NCBI RefSeq assembly: GCF_020497125.1
Contig: NC_059075.1
Coordinates: forward strand, 36,306,003 to 36,370,002
Direction of reading: 5' to 3'
DNA from: Mauremys mutica
Lineage: Eukaryota; Chordata; Testudines; Geoemydidae
DNA: 64,000 nucleotides
Shown: piece after piece, positions 12,118 to 23,325 of the stretch
Position numbering within the stretch: the first letter of the stretch is position 1
Layout: every line of letters starts with the position of its first letter
Translations under genes and position numbers: made by a program
The notes under the pieces: generated by a model
Told to the model about the DNA's origin: nothing
What the model saw: the letters and a program-made list of their open reading frames with translations, nothing else
The model's database searches: none

Positions 12118-12643
12118 CGACTGCTCCTACCCCTGATTCAGGATCCGGGTTCCTGGCCGGGGAGGGTTGGTAGGGGATCTCCGTGACGGTGATGAAGAGA
12201 TCCTGGCTGTCGGGGAAACCAGCGTTGTAAGTGCTATCGCCTGCCTCGTCCTCCACAAACCCTTCCTCATCTTCCCCGTCCGTGAACATCGTCGAGGAAC
12301 TGTCCGTCGACACTGTCCCATCATCAGAGTCCATGGTCACTGGTGGGGCAGTGGTGGCAGGCTCCGTAGCGTCCGTTGGCCGCTTTGATTTTTTGGTAGC
12401 TTTGTCTGGGGTCCATGATTTTCACGCGGCGCTGCGTTGCATGACGGCTGTATCCTCTGTCTGTATCATGGCTTTGGAGACCTTCTCGTAGGTCTTTGCA
12501 TTCTGTTCGTTGGAGCGCAGCTCCGAAAGCACAGACTCCTCGCCCCACACACCGATCAGATCGAAGAGTTCCCGGTCAGTCTATGCCGGGTCCCTCTTTC
12601 TATTCAGAGATTACATGAACTCCTCTGCTGGAGAGCTCTGCGT
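12118..12643 (-). pseudogene. Harbinger A SANT/Myb-like exon 1, disrupted
   Basis: Minus-strand counterpart of the SANT exon of element B. The expected start codon is ACG instead of ATG (12641-12643), the tryptophan codon of the PAWTDRE motif is a stop (TAG), and a small deletion shifts the frame in the MRDRGYSRDTTQ region. The downstream acidic part is open (DSDDGTVSTDSSSTMF..DGEDEEGFVEDEAGDS..GFPDSQDLF) and ends at a consensus-like donor (TCG|GTAAGTGC). The acidic tail and FPDSQ(D/E)LF motif are what I know of this protein family in reptile Harbinger elements. Confidence 0.78.
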
Positions 12644-12829
12644 TGCTGCCGGTGCTGCGGAGCTCGCCCCGATGTGCAACCAGAACGTCAGATTCAAACC
12701 GCCCAGACAGGAAAATGAATTCAAATTTTTGCGGGTCATTTCCTGTGTGGCTGGGCAGAGAATCCAAGCTCGGGCTGCTGTCCAGAGCGTCAACAGAGTG
12801 GTGCAGTGTGGGATAGCTCCCGGAGCTAC

Positions 12830-13033
12830 TAAGTTCGATTTCCATCCACACCTAGCCTAATTCGAACTAGCCATGTCGAATTTAGCGTTACTCCACCTGC
12901 CGGGGTGGAGTACCAAATTCGAACTAAAGAGCCCTCTAGTTCGAATTAAATGGCTTCCTGGTGTGGACGGTTGAGCGGTTAGTTCGAATTAACGCTGCTA
13001 AATTCGAATTAAAGTCCTAGTGTAGACCAGGCC
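12830..13033 (-). repeat. Harbinger A right terminal and subterminal repeat region
   Basis: Carries at least seven TTCGAA-type motifs in both orientations (for example AATTCGAACTAG, AAATTCGAACTA, GTTCGAATTAA) and ends in the terminal inverted repeat GTGTAGACCAGGCC. Confidence 0.8.
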
Positions 13034-13042
13034 TCAGTCTAA

Positions 13043-15206
13043 GAACTTTCAAGGATTCTAAAGGAGGCAAACACTGTATATAGGAATCACTTTGTCTTCT
13101 ACAGAAGTGAAGACACTTCATTCAGGAGTGGAATGAAGCAGGTTAACAGTACAGAGCAACACAAGACAAGTTTAAAACAGGAAGTGAAGGATTCTGTAAC
13201 CAATTAAACTTCAGAGGAATTTTAAGCAATGGGCCAAATTGCCTGCTTTAAAAAAAATAGAAATAATGTTCAACTCTTTTCACACCCATTCTGTTTTCAC
13301 TGCTTCTGAGCATTCATGCATTCAATTTTGACTCATAAGAATGCTCACAGGGGGCCTGATCCAATGGTCAGGGAAATGAGTAGAAAAAAACCATCCTTTA
13401 TAGCTATTGAATCAGACCTCAAAAACACATTTTAAGTTTGCATGTTACAATACTCTCAAACACTGAATTGCACATGGGAGTATTTGCACCAGAACTGTTA
13501 TATTAATTTGAGGTGAGACACTGCTTAATGCAGCAGCCAGACAAGTCTCAAAGCCCTGCTCCTCCCACAAAAGGCTACACACTAGAGCTGCTTGGAACAT
13601 CTTTTCCATAATGGTGTTTCACTGAAGCGGAAACATTTAACAGAGAAATGTTAGTTGAAAGGGTGTTTGGTTGTGGTTTTTGTTGTTTTGGGGGGAGGCC
13701 AGTGAGGACAGGAAGGGAAGAGAGAAAGAAAGAAAGAATGAGACAGACACTAACTACAGCTAGGGAGAGGGAGACCAGGTTCATGTTCCTGCTCTGCCTG
13801 ATTCAGAGCAGAGGTTTTTTTATCCCAGATCACTCCAAACTGGGATCCTTGAAAGCTCTTATGTAAAATTTAGGTTGTTCATTTAGAGTTTAAAAATCAA
13901 AATAATATAAAAATAAAACAGATTTACGGAATCCTTAGTTAGGTCCTTCTGCTGCATTCTCCCTCCTCCCTCAAGATTTCAGTTCAGTTATCTGTTCACG
14001 ATTTGTTTAATGACATTTCATGATGCCCAAAGTGTCACATGCCAGAAGTGACGTCGGTTGGAATTGAAGTCATAGGCATCACTCCATGGATCTTCCACAT
14101 TGCAGACTGCACACACACATACACTCTGCCTGACATAATTCCATTTTTGTGAAAATGTTCCAAAGTATTTGCTTTTGTTCCAATGTTATTGCACAACAGA
14201 ATTATCATCCTCTAGTCATCTTTATTACATATACATATATAAATACATTGTGTAATGCATGATGATACAAAATGTAATGCAAACTCTGAACTCAGACAAT
14301 AAATATTATAATAGCCTAATGTTTCTGAGGACTTGGGAAAAGGGTGTGTGGGCCCAGTAAAAAAGATACACAATTTTCTAAAATTCTTGTTTAATTGCAC
14401 TCTCTCCACAAGAGATTCAAAGCGATAGTGATGTCTTCAGACCATCTCCTGAGTCTAAGAATGAAGCTCATTCAATCAGGAAACAGATGTAATATCATGT
14501 GACTTTTGATCAATCACAACAAACCAACACAGTTCTAATTATTGAATGTCAAGTAAATAGTATTTGCAAGCAAACTGATCAATCCATAGAGTAAAAAAAA
14601 AAAACTCACAAAAACTGAATATATTTCCAAAACATGGGAAGAAAAAGAAGCTAAATTTGTCAAGTGAATTATTTGCTATGAAATATTTCCTCAGACCTAA
14701 TCATTAAATCAAGCCGTCTTTTCTCAACACGTTCTGTATGAAAAGCTGTTTTCATTTCTTCCCAGTTGAATAAAGGTCTTTCGTTCAAAATTTCACTTTA
14801 TTCTACTAATTAATTACTGATGCCTTTGCAGCTCTAACTTTAAAACGTTATTTGAAAGGAAACATGGTTTTGAATCAATATCAGTCATCAAATTGTTGTT
14901 TTTTCTCAAAGGAAAAGACGACACTTTGAGGAAATTAATCTTACGTCTGCGCTACATTTGTTGCCATATAAAATGTGTGTGTTTGTTTGTTTTATTTTTG
15001 GCCTTAGGAGAGTTTGCAGCATTGCTGACATACATTTCATTTTCAAGTTATTGTATAATGTGTTTTCAAATGAGCTTCTGTTTCTTGGTATAATATGAAT
15101 TTTTTGTTTCAAAAAAAGTTGGAGTACAGTGCAGTGCCCTTATAATCAAAGTGCTATGGTAGGTGTCTAGTGAGTTTGCTGTTCTTTGGTCAAACAGCCT
15201 GATTTT
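13043..15206. other. Unannotated interval
   Basis: AT-rich sequence without a supportable gene. A short inverted repeat around 13350-13425 (GGCCTGATCCAATG / TTGAATCAGACC) may be a decayed MITE. A GA-rich microsatellite-like patch (GAAAGAAAGAAAGAA) lies near 13725. Confidence 0.45.
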
Positions 15207-15812
15207 GATCTTATTGCCAGGTCTGCTGCCTCTTCAGTGCCCCATCATAGCCAGTTGTGGCTCTGCAGCACCCTGCCTCAGTTTTCCTCTCACACAGGGC
15301 TCCTCAAGAACTCCACAAAGGCCTAATAACACCACCACTTCTTAGAGGTCTAGATTATTAATAAAGTTCAAAATAAACACACAAGAGACTTCCACCCCAA
15401 TCTCAAGTTGGGCACAGTCTCCCTGAGGTGTCTGTCTATCTGCAAGTTTCCAATATAGGCATAGTTTTTCAGCCCTACCTAGACCACTCCCTGCAGCCCA
15501 CTCTGGGTTCCATTAAATACTCCCTGTTCTCATCTGAGCAACCACTCCTAGGTCTTTCTACTTGCCATCTTGCACAGGCTCACAATGCCCAAGTGACCCC
15601 ATAGGCCCAAACCCTTCCCCTTGGACAAGGGTCTCCTACAGGAACCTCCTGCTCTCTGCAGCCTTAGTCACATTTTCCTCTTCCTGTTGCCTTGGCTATT
15701 TAGAGACACCAGTTGTTCTCTGTCAGGCCCCATCAAGAGGCTGTTACTGAGGCTCTGATGGGCCAGGCCAGTTCCTCCTTAAAGGGCCCAACTCACCCTG
15801 TGATATAGCGAG
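15207..15812 (-). mobile_element. LTR-like remnant, minus strand
   Basis: The reverse complement begins near TATCACAGGGTGAGTTGGGCC and continues with 'CCCTTTAAGGAGGAACTGGCC', which resembles solo LTRs I know from turtles. The interior has the pyrimidine-rich, coding-free composition of an LTR and a CTTTATTAATAATC stretch. No direct repeats were found at the ends, so boundaries are approximate. Confidence 0.4.
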
Positions 15813-16765
15813 TGAAGTCAGTAGGTTATGCCCATGTAAAAGAAGTGTAAGCAAGAACAGAAGCAGGCCCTCAGCATCTGAGGTTTACTGTAATTGTGTA
15901 CAGTGTTCTGGGCTAGATTCTACAGTGCAATGTTGGGGTATCCTTAAGACACAACAGAACATGCGATTATGGTATCCTATGTCTTCAGATATGACCAATG
16001 GACACACAGGAATGCACGGAGACTGGAATCTTCGGTTATGGTTGTGCATTTATTGTAGCAGAAGCTTAGCTACACCCTGCAGAAACATACTGCCTGTTCA
16101 CCTCCCCCACATCCCGAGGAGTGAGCACTGAGATCCTTTTGCGTTTCCCCTTTATTGTAATCATCAGCCCTCCCCCTCCCCAGCTGGGCAGTTCTCGTCT
16201 CGATCTCGGCCCAATAACTGCCCTCTAATTTCCCTGCTAAATTCCCCACCCGTTTATGTTTACCCTCACTCATGACCATTGTAGCCATATAAGGGGTTGT
16301 TAATGAGCACTTAGCTGTCTGTCAGTGAACACATGCAAGCTTGTGGTTTGGGGGTTTTCTGTGTGTGTCTTCCACCGACAACTTACCAGACAGAGTCAAT
16401 GTCAGATAGAGCCAGCCCCCCACATGCAATATGACCATTTTTTCCAGCACTGTTGGCCCTAGAGTTGGTATATCCAATCCCAGGATGCTCACCCCAGTGC
16501 CAGGTGTGGGGATGTACTAGTGATGAAGGTCCAGTCTAGAAATTCTTACACACAGATCTCTCCTGATGCTGGCATATGCGCTGTGGCCAGAGGAAATTGG
16601 GCATGGTCAGGAAGCCACTATGCTGCACTACTCTCTAGTGCATACTCCCTATACTACCGGTGCAGGATTATTTCATACAGGATCTTTTCAATTGCTTTCT
16701 ACAACTGAGCTTTAAGTGTCCCCAAATGAAAGGATTTATACCACTCCCCTTTAGACAGTATTCTA
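15813..16765. other. Unannotated interval
   Basis: No gene or repeat family recognised with confidence. Confidence 0.4.
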
Positions 16766-17580
16766 CGGTGTTGCCAACTCCTGAAATTTTATCACAAGTC
16801 TCATAATATATGGATGAGTTCAATTATCTAGGGGTCTTGTTCACGAGCAATGGCAAGCAGAAGCATGAGATCAACCGGGGGATTGGCATGCTGGTGGCAG
16901 TGATGCGGGCACTGTACCGATACATGGTGGTGAAGTGGGAGCTGAGTTCTTGGAAAAAGCTCTCGGTTTACATCTTGATCTATGTCCCCATCCTCACCTA
17001 CAGTTATGAACTTTGAGTAATGATCGAAAGGACAAGATCACGGGTACAAGTGGTGGAAATGAGGTTTCTCCGCAGGGTGGCTGGGCTTAGTGTCCGAGAC
17101 AGGGTGAGGATCTAGGCTATTCGGGAGGGCCTCGACGTACAGCTGCTACTCCTCCAGATCAAAAGGAGCCAGTTGAGGTGGTTCAGGCACCCAATAAGGA
17201 TGCTCCTGGAAGGCTTCTGTTGGAACTCTCCCAGGCACGTTCCATTGGACGGAGGCCCTGAGGCTGATCCAGGACACCCAGGAGGGTTTATATCTCCCGG
17301 CTGGCCTGGGAATGATGGGGAATCCCCCAAAACGTGCTGGAACCTGTTGCAGAGGAAAGGGAGATCTGGTCTTCCCTGTTCTCCATGCTGCTGCTGCAAC
17401 CCTCACCAGGAAAAGTGGCATAAAGAAAAAAGAAGAAAAAGAAGAACTCTCATGATATTTGATATTTTTCTTAAAGCCTCATCTCCTGGAATCATTTAAC
17501 AACTTGAAACATCTCTTTCATTTTTTTTTTTAAGACGAGCTCTTATAATTGTGGAAAAAATCTGGAAAACATGAATTATA
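16766..17580 (+). mobile_element. hAT-like MITE remnant split by a LINE
   Basis: The left part (16766-16809, GGTGTTGCCAACTCCTGAA..TCTCATAATAT) and the right part (from about 17449, CTCATGATATTTG.TATTTTTCTTAAAGCC) read as one AT-rich repeat that I associate with a CAGTGTTGCCAACTC-type reptile MITE. A LINE fragment interrupts it. The right end of the MITE is not clear. Confidence 0.55.
16810..17448 (+). mobile_element. 5'-truncated non-LTR retrotransposon 3' end (Rex-like)
   Basis: The first 68 codons (16810-17016) read FNYLGVLFTSNGK.KHEINRGIG and LSVYILIYVPILTYSYEL, and frames beyond continue with VEMRFLRRVAGLSVRDRVR and RSQLRWFRHPIRM. This is the post-RT C-terminal region of a fish-type Rex/RTE-like LINE. 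Stops and frame breaks show it is dead. It ends in an A/G-rich tail (17420-17446). The flanking AAGTCTCATAATAT (16796-16809) and AACTCTCATGATAT (17445-17458) match at 12 of 14 positions and look like a TSD. Exact clade is uncertain. Confidence 0.75.
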
Positions 17581-17779
17581 ATCCCTGAATTCTCTTCAGT
17601 TTTAGGTGTCCAGAACTAAACAGTCAGCCCATCTATTCTATACTACATAGTTCCTGTAGCCCTCATCACTATTGTATCAGCCCACCTGCCAAGTATTTAA
17701 AATAATGAAGAACAATAGCAATACAGACATTTTCAAGAGAGCCGTACTAAGAGGTCCTTCCAGAAGCACTTTCCAAAGG

Positions 17780-17937
17780 TAACTATTATTATCCCCATTT
17801 AAAAGTGGGGAAACAGAGGCCTAGACATATTAAGTAATTTGCCCAAAATTACACAGCAAGCCAGTGACAGAGTCCAAAACCCAGAGGTTCCAATTCCCAG
17901 CCAAGTGCTCTAACCAATAAACGTCTGCCTCTCATTT
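17780..17937 (-). repeat. MIR SINE, minus strand
   Basis: Shows the MIR body in reverse: ATTATTATCCCCATTT..GTGGGGAAACAGAGGC, then TTAAGTAATTTGCCC.AAATTACACAGC, then AAACCCAGAGGTTCCAATTCCCAG..GTGCTCTAACCA, the tRNA-like head. Confidence 0.85.
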
Positions 17938-18804
17938 GGCTTTCTTCTGTTTTTATTATTATATTCTATGGTCAATATAACAATAACACATTTCAACAGA
18001 AGAAACGCAGGAAAGGTCAAATGTAATGCTGATTTATTACTGTAAAATCCTATACCTCATAGCCATGAGGAATGTTCTTCATTTAAACTTTTGAATTTGG
18101 GATTCTTCAAAGTGTGTCCCTGTATGTATCACAGCCCGGGCGGGGGGAGCTTAATGTTGCTTCAATTTGTTTGTTTTTTTCTGTGACAGAAGAAAAGCAG
18201 ATTTGCTAATAACCTCCCTGATGCCTCACAGAAATCTTTGAAGCTCACGCTAATTAGCTGCAATTCTGCTAATATATCTGAATTTTCTTGCTTTTATTTA
18301 CTTCTCTTGTTTTTTATGACTAAGAATATTTCCAGGAAAGCAGGCTCTTAGCAGTTGGTTGCTTAGAAGTTCATCTGCTCCTGCAGCTTGGTCTGTGCTT
18401 AAAGTCATACTCCTGTGTTAGTTACACCCAGCCCACTCCTGTAGTCATTAGGCCTTATGTAATGAATCCATGCATGGCAGACAGCAGATACAATTACTAT
18501 ATAAATCAAACACACTTGGGGAAGCCAGGAATAGAACCATGCTCCTTCAGTTTCAAAAAAACCCCACAGGTTCTGATCATTTGTGCCTTGGCCAACTGGT
18601 CTTTTACTTGCTCTGCAGCCACTGCAAAGCAGCAACATTCAGTAATAGATGAAAACTCAGTATTTCACACTGACTCAAGAAAAACTCTCTTTGACTTAGT
18701 GTATTTCTCACTAATGCTAAGCTCTTAGGTAGTAGCATCAGTCCATAATGCTTTCTATTATCTTCAGTAGATTATCTATCCTGGCAGATGATGACCTTGC
18801 CTCA
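17938..18804. other. Unannotated interval
   Basis: AT-rich; no supportable gene. The short frames around 18405-18728 overlap on both strands and have no family features. Confidence 0.45.
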
Positions 18805-19100
18805 GGATTTGTTTACACTGGCACTTTACAGTGCTGCAACTTTCTCGCTCAGGGGTCTGAAAAAAACACACCCTGAGCACAGCAAGTTTCAGTGCTGTGA
18901 AGCGCCAGTGTGGATAGTACACCAGGACTGGAAGCCGCATTCCCAGCACTGGTAGCTACGCCCCTCATGGAGGTGGTTTTTTTAGAGCGCTGGGAGAGCT
19001 GTCTCCCAGCGCTCTGCAGCGACTACACAAGCCACGTTAAAGTGCTGCTGCGGCAGCACTGCCACAGCAGTGCTTTAACGTTGCCACTGTAGACAAGCAC
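18805..19100. mobile_element. Harbinger-type MITE (296 bp)
   Basis: The left end GGATTTGTTTACACTGGC and the reverse complement of the right end GTGCTTGTCTACAGTGGC form inverted repeats of the TTGTCTACACTGGC kind seen at Harbinger termini. The interior holds two strong inverted segments, around AGCGCTGGGAGAGC..CTCCCAGCGCTCTGC and GTTAAAGTGCTGC..AGTGCTTTAACG. Flanking TCA/TAA could be a diverged 3-bp TSD. Open frames inside are by-products of the palindromes. Confidence 0.75.
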
Positions 19101-19109
19101 TAAGTTACA

Positions 19110-19620
19110 CAAACTTTTGTCATCCCTCGGCTGAACTACAGAAACGTCATATAACTGGGCACAAAACCGTCAGTGCTTAGGAACCTCCAAATAATACAGA
19201 ACACCGCAGCACAACTCCTCAGCGACACAGACAATCTCAAGCACATCAAACCTTTTCCCCATCCCTACAATGGTTTCCCAAAGAATTTGGAATCAAGGTC
19301 ACGATCTCAGTCCTTATCTTCAAGGCGCTCCATGACCTGCACCCAGGACAGCTAAAAGACTGCTTGAAGCTCTGGAATGAAGACCATGATCAACATCTTC
19401 ACTCGTCTGACACAACAGAACTTCCTATTATAAGGGTAAAGTTAAATTGTATGGCAACCACAACTTTCTTGAGGACTGGTCTGACAATGTGAAATGAACT
19501 CCTGTAGACCATAACAAACCTCACCATCTTCTGCTCCAAGTGCAAGGCATGTTTTTTTGACCTTGACTTCTCTAACATAAATGTATAGCAACATGAATAT
19601 TTATTTAAAAAAAACCAAAA
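19110..19620 (+). mobile_element. LINE 3' end fragment (L2/CR1-like)
   Basis: The translation over 19120-19250 reads SRLNYRN..LGTKPSVLRNLQIIQNTAAQLL.DT..LKHIKP, the C-terminal block of vertebrate L2/CR1-group LINE polyproteins (usually LRxLQ.VQNxAARLL). A frameshift follows, then KALHDLHPGQL-like sequence and a 3' UTR that ends in a short A-rich repeat (AAAACCAAAACCAAAACC, 19605-19625). Heavily decayed. Confidence 0.7.
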
Positions 19621-19625
19621 CCAAA

Positions 19626-21594
19626 ACCGAAAGAGGATGAGAGAACAAACACGACGTGACAGATGAATAGTTGCATTACTTAATGCATTACTGGAAGGTG
19701 CTCATATAGTACAGCGATCAGCACAATATAAGCTACACAGAACAGAATAGGATGTTTCGCATGAGTAAAGACTGCAGGATTGAGTCCATAATATATAGAG
19801 ATGAGTGAAATTATTCAGAACTTTTGCCCAAAGCAGTAGGTTCTATGAGCCAAATTCAGTCTCTGACATTAGATCTCCCAGTTCTAATTAATTCTCTCAT
19901 ATTATTTCTCATTATTTTTCATATATGCAATATTTCTGTATTCTTCAGTGAGACACAAAACATTAAATGAACCCACGGGAATGGAAGAAAAGAAACAACC
20001 CTAGGATCTGCTATGGGAAATGTGTAGTCATTAATACAGAAATAGTCACTGAGAGGGAGGATTTGGGAGCACTGGAGTTCAAACCACCAACTTCAGACAA
20101 TGGACTAAAAAAAAGAACACATGAATAACGTATTTCCATCACATTGACCACAGTGTAAGTTCAAGGAGAGCTCCCATTATAAAATTTGAAAACCAAAGTC
20201 ATTTGGAAATGGTATGAAGGGCTGAAATGAAAGGTCAATGACAAAACTTTCACTTTCATGAATAGCCAGAATTATCTTCCATGCTATATACTGCAGCAAG
20301 TGGTGTCTGTTTATTCCCTGTATTATCAGATGTTCAAGTGAACATCCTGCCAGACAGAGAAAGATTTTAGTTGGTTAGTGTGAATATGGCATAGTATATA
20401 GGCTTCTTTTCTGGTTTTCCCTTCACATTTAGCTCACTCTGATGTTCTTTCCATTCTGGGTGACATCGGGAAAGGATGCAGTCAAATGATAAGGATGGAA
20501 CAAAGATTCTCTTTGTGTACTAAGCAGTAAATCACTTGCAGAAATGATTATAGGAGTTGGTTGCAAAAATCTCTGTGTGTCCTGTATAAATGCATAACGG
20601 TTAGGTTTGGTGGTAAATAAATTAGGGAGTGTAGATTTTAATTACAAAATAAAAGTCATGGCCTGTCCTGTGGGGAAGGTGTTGCATTTAGGATGTATTG
20701 CCATTGGGCCATGTCACACATGAGTTTTAAACAATTTAGCAAGTATGTGCCTAATTTGAGTACATAATCACCATTATTACATATTCACATACATAACTGC
20801 ACTTGCAAAAGACCATAATTAGCCATTTACACATGCAAGTATGCAATAGAGTTGAGAGAGTTAATATCTCACAAGACTACGCCATAGAAAACAGTAGATG
20901 TGACACACTCCAGCCAGTACATGACATGGTTTGTTATTCATCCTTCAAGTTCAGGAATGATTACAACATCACTGATTGGTTTGGTTTCTGTGAACATGTG
21001 AGTAGCTGATCAGGAGAATTTGAGCTTTGAATGGTCTGTGCCACACCGAACAAGAGATTCCACTATGGCTTTCTTGATTAAGAGTGGGTATGCTGCTGTT
21101 GTGATATTTATGCTGCTGGCACTTCTGCTTTACCTCAGCAGTTCTCCTTTACCCATAGACGATAGCTCCAATAAGGATGAGACTTCACCAGGTAGAAGGA
21201 TCATGAATGAGATCTTCCCAAAACTCTAGGTCAGTATAACTTGAGGGCGTCCTTGAAATGTTTTTTTTTCTGGCCTCCTTGAGAGGGCTCCCCCACTTTA
21301 GCTCACCATAACAGATCTTCTTTTTCTTTCAGTTGCTCATCTGACATTCTGGTGACATGGCCTGCCCATCTCATCTGTGATTTCATCAACAGAGTATGAT
21401 ACGGTCTGTTGTCAGTTTCTGCTATCTGTCATCTGCTGCACAATGCTCCTTTGTTCCTTTCCGGCTGATAGTGGGACACCTGTTAGTACAGGCACAAATG
21501 GGAAATGCATCATAACAAACAGTTCCAAGAAACACAGGAGTAAATAGTTCTGTGGAAATGTCAAACAATGACAAAAGTTATTTCACTGCACATC
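19626..21594. other. Unannotated interval
   Basis: No gene recognised. The 21020-21229 frame starts with a possible hydrophobic stretch (AAVVIFMLLALLLYLSSSPL) but is 69 codons with no partner exon signal; I treat it as chance. Confidence 0.4.
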
Positions 21595-22482
21595 TGTCAT
21601 AAACAGATAGTTAAGGGTTAAAGTCTGTTTTACCTGTAAAGGGTTAACATGCAGTACCTGGTGACCACCTGACCAGAGGACCAATCAGAGATAAGATTTT
21701 TTCAAATCTCTGTGGAGGGAAGCTTTTGTCTGTGTTTTCTTTGTTTGTCTTGGGTACTCTTTTGAATCTAAAAGAGACCAGTCATGTCTCCAAGTTCTCC
21801 TGGAGTAGTTTCTACTAATTAATAGTGAGTATTAATTAGAAAGGCGAATTAGTCTTATGATTTGATTTCTATATTTGCAATTGTGTGTTTGCTAAAGGAA
21901 ATTCTTTATTCCTGTTTGCTGTTACTTTGCTTTCACTGAGAAAGAAAGGGGGAGAGGGGATTCTCTCCAGAGATTGATAAGGTTATACCCTATGAGTGTC
22001 CAGCTTGGGCTCATAGAGATTCTGTATTTTCTTTTTGTTCTCTTAATAAATTCTTTTCTTTTCTTTGGACTTGGTTAATTCCTTCTTCTGTGGAAATTCA
22101 GGGGAAGGTGAGGGGGGAAGAGACAGTTCCTCCTGGGTTTGATTCAAGCAGTTTGAATCAGGTATCTCTTTCCAGGACTAGGGAAGGGGAGGGGGGAAGT
22201 GAGTCCCTCTTTGTGTTGAGTCAAGGATTTGACTCGGTGTATATCTCTCCAAAGTGGCTAGGAGAGAGAGAGGGGAAGTGGGCTGCTTCCCTGTGTGTAG
22301 AGATTCAAGGGGTTTGAATCTGGGTTCCCCAGGGGAAGCTTGGGGGACAGGCAGTGTGTCAGACACTTTAACCTGACTGGTGGCAGCGAAGGAGACCTAC
22401 CCTAGGATTTTAGGGTGGGGGAATACATGCTGGTCCTCACTTTGAAACCCCCCAGTTTCAAGTGAGGGTGCAGACCAGGACA
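21595..22482 (+). mobile_element. Solo-LTR-like element with three hairpin units
   Basis: Begins TGTCATAAACAGATAG, a start I associate with a turtle LTR family, and has an AATAAA signal at 22045-22050, a GGTGGCAGCG motif near 22379 and an end near GACCAGGACA. Inside 22090-22330 an imperfect repeat of about 80 bp occurs three times. ACATC at 21590-21594 recurs at 22480-22484 and may be the TSD, although the element would then end in GG instead of CA, so the right boundary is open. There is no internal coding region. Confidence 0.65.
22141..22320 (+). repeat. Three spaced hairpins within the LTR
   Basis: GATTCAAGCAGTTTGAATC (22141-22159), GAGTCAAGGATTTGACTC (22218-22235) and GATTCAAGGGGTTTGAATC (22302-22320) each form a 7-bp stem with a 4-5-base loop. 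In the middle unit T-to-G on one arm is matched by A-to-C on the other, so pairing is kept. Each hairpin is followed by a GT..TCTCTCCA-like or GGTTCCCC stretch and a purine-rich GGGGAAG segment. Confidence 0.8.
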
Positions 22483-22601
22483 TCAACATATCATTTTCTA
22501 TTAAAAACAATATGTAGCACATAGATAAGCCATAGAGCTCAAAAAACTTTGCCAAATTGGGTAAGCATTATAAACCACATATTTTATACATGAGATGACT
22601 G

Positions 22602-22698
22602 ATTCATAGATTCGAAGGCCAGAAGGAACCATTGTGATCATCTAGTCTGACTTCCTATATAACTCTGTCCATGGCTCTTCCCCAAATTAATTCCTATT
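22602..22698 (-). mobile_element. CR1 3' end fragment, minus
   Basis: TCATAGATTCGAAGGCC, then GATCATCTAGTCTGACTTCC and CTTCCCCAAATTAATTCC. This is the reverse complement of a CR1 tail. It stops where the palindromic MITE begins. Confidence 0.75.
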
Positions 22699-23325
22699 GA
22701 GGAACTGTCTATATGGGAACACTCAGGAAAATTAATCTGAATTAGCTAAAGTTGTGAATCAAAAGTGGATTAGTTAAACTTCATTAGATATCTTGTATGG
22801 ATTCTCCCAATCAGAATTAAAATGGATTCAATTTAGTTTAATTCACTTAAGTGAATTAAGATAAATCAAATTCAGGCTATTTTAATTCTTAATGAGAGAA
22901 TCCACACAGAGAGTTTAAAGGCGTTTAGCTAATCTGCTTTTAATTCACACCTTTAGGGTACGTCTACAATACAAGACTATTTCGATTCATCTTAATTCAA
23001 ATTTCTGGAATCGACCTAATGTAGTCGAAGTTGTGTATCCACAATAAATACAGTAATTCGACTGTGTGAGTCCACAGTAACGGGCGAAGCGTCGACTTTT
23101 GAAGCGGTGCACTGTGGGAAGCTATCCCACAGTTCCTGCACTACCCGCCGCCCATCGGAATGCTGGGATTTCCCACCAATGCATGCTGGGGGGGGGGAAA
23201 CTGTGTCGAGGGTGGTTTTGGGTAACTGTCATCATTCAACCGTCACTCCCGCCGGCGGGAAATCAGTTCGCGCACTTTTCCTGTTATAAGTGACAGCGCA
23301 GACGCCACAGCACTCCACTGCGACC

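Larger units (their letters stand above)
8161..13033. mobile_element. PIF/Harbinger DNA transposon A (4.87 kb, inactive)
   Basis: The left terminus GGCCTTGTCTACACTAC and the reverse complement of the right terminus GGCCTGGTCTACACTAG form terminal inverted repeats. Both subterminal regions are packed with TTCGAA-type motifs. The layout matches element B near 23-27.6 kb: transposase gene at the left on plus, a two-exon SANT gene on minus, and a small plus-strand gene inside the SANT intron. All three are damaged here. PIF/Harbinger elements make 3-bp TSDs; TAA (8158-8160) and TCA (13034-13036) flank it with one mismatch. A longer direct repeat CAGTCTAA also lies at 8153-8160 and 13035-13042. 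Confidence 0.9.

Noticed and set aside
21020..21229. 69-codon frame with a hydrophobic segment resembling a membrane anchor
   Set aside because: No adjoining splice sites, no repeat of the pattern and no recognisable family; chance in AT-rich DNA is more likely.
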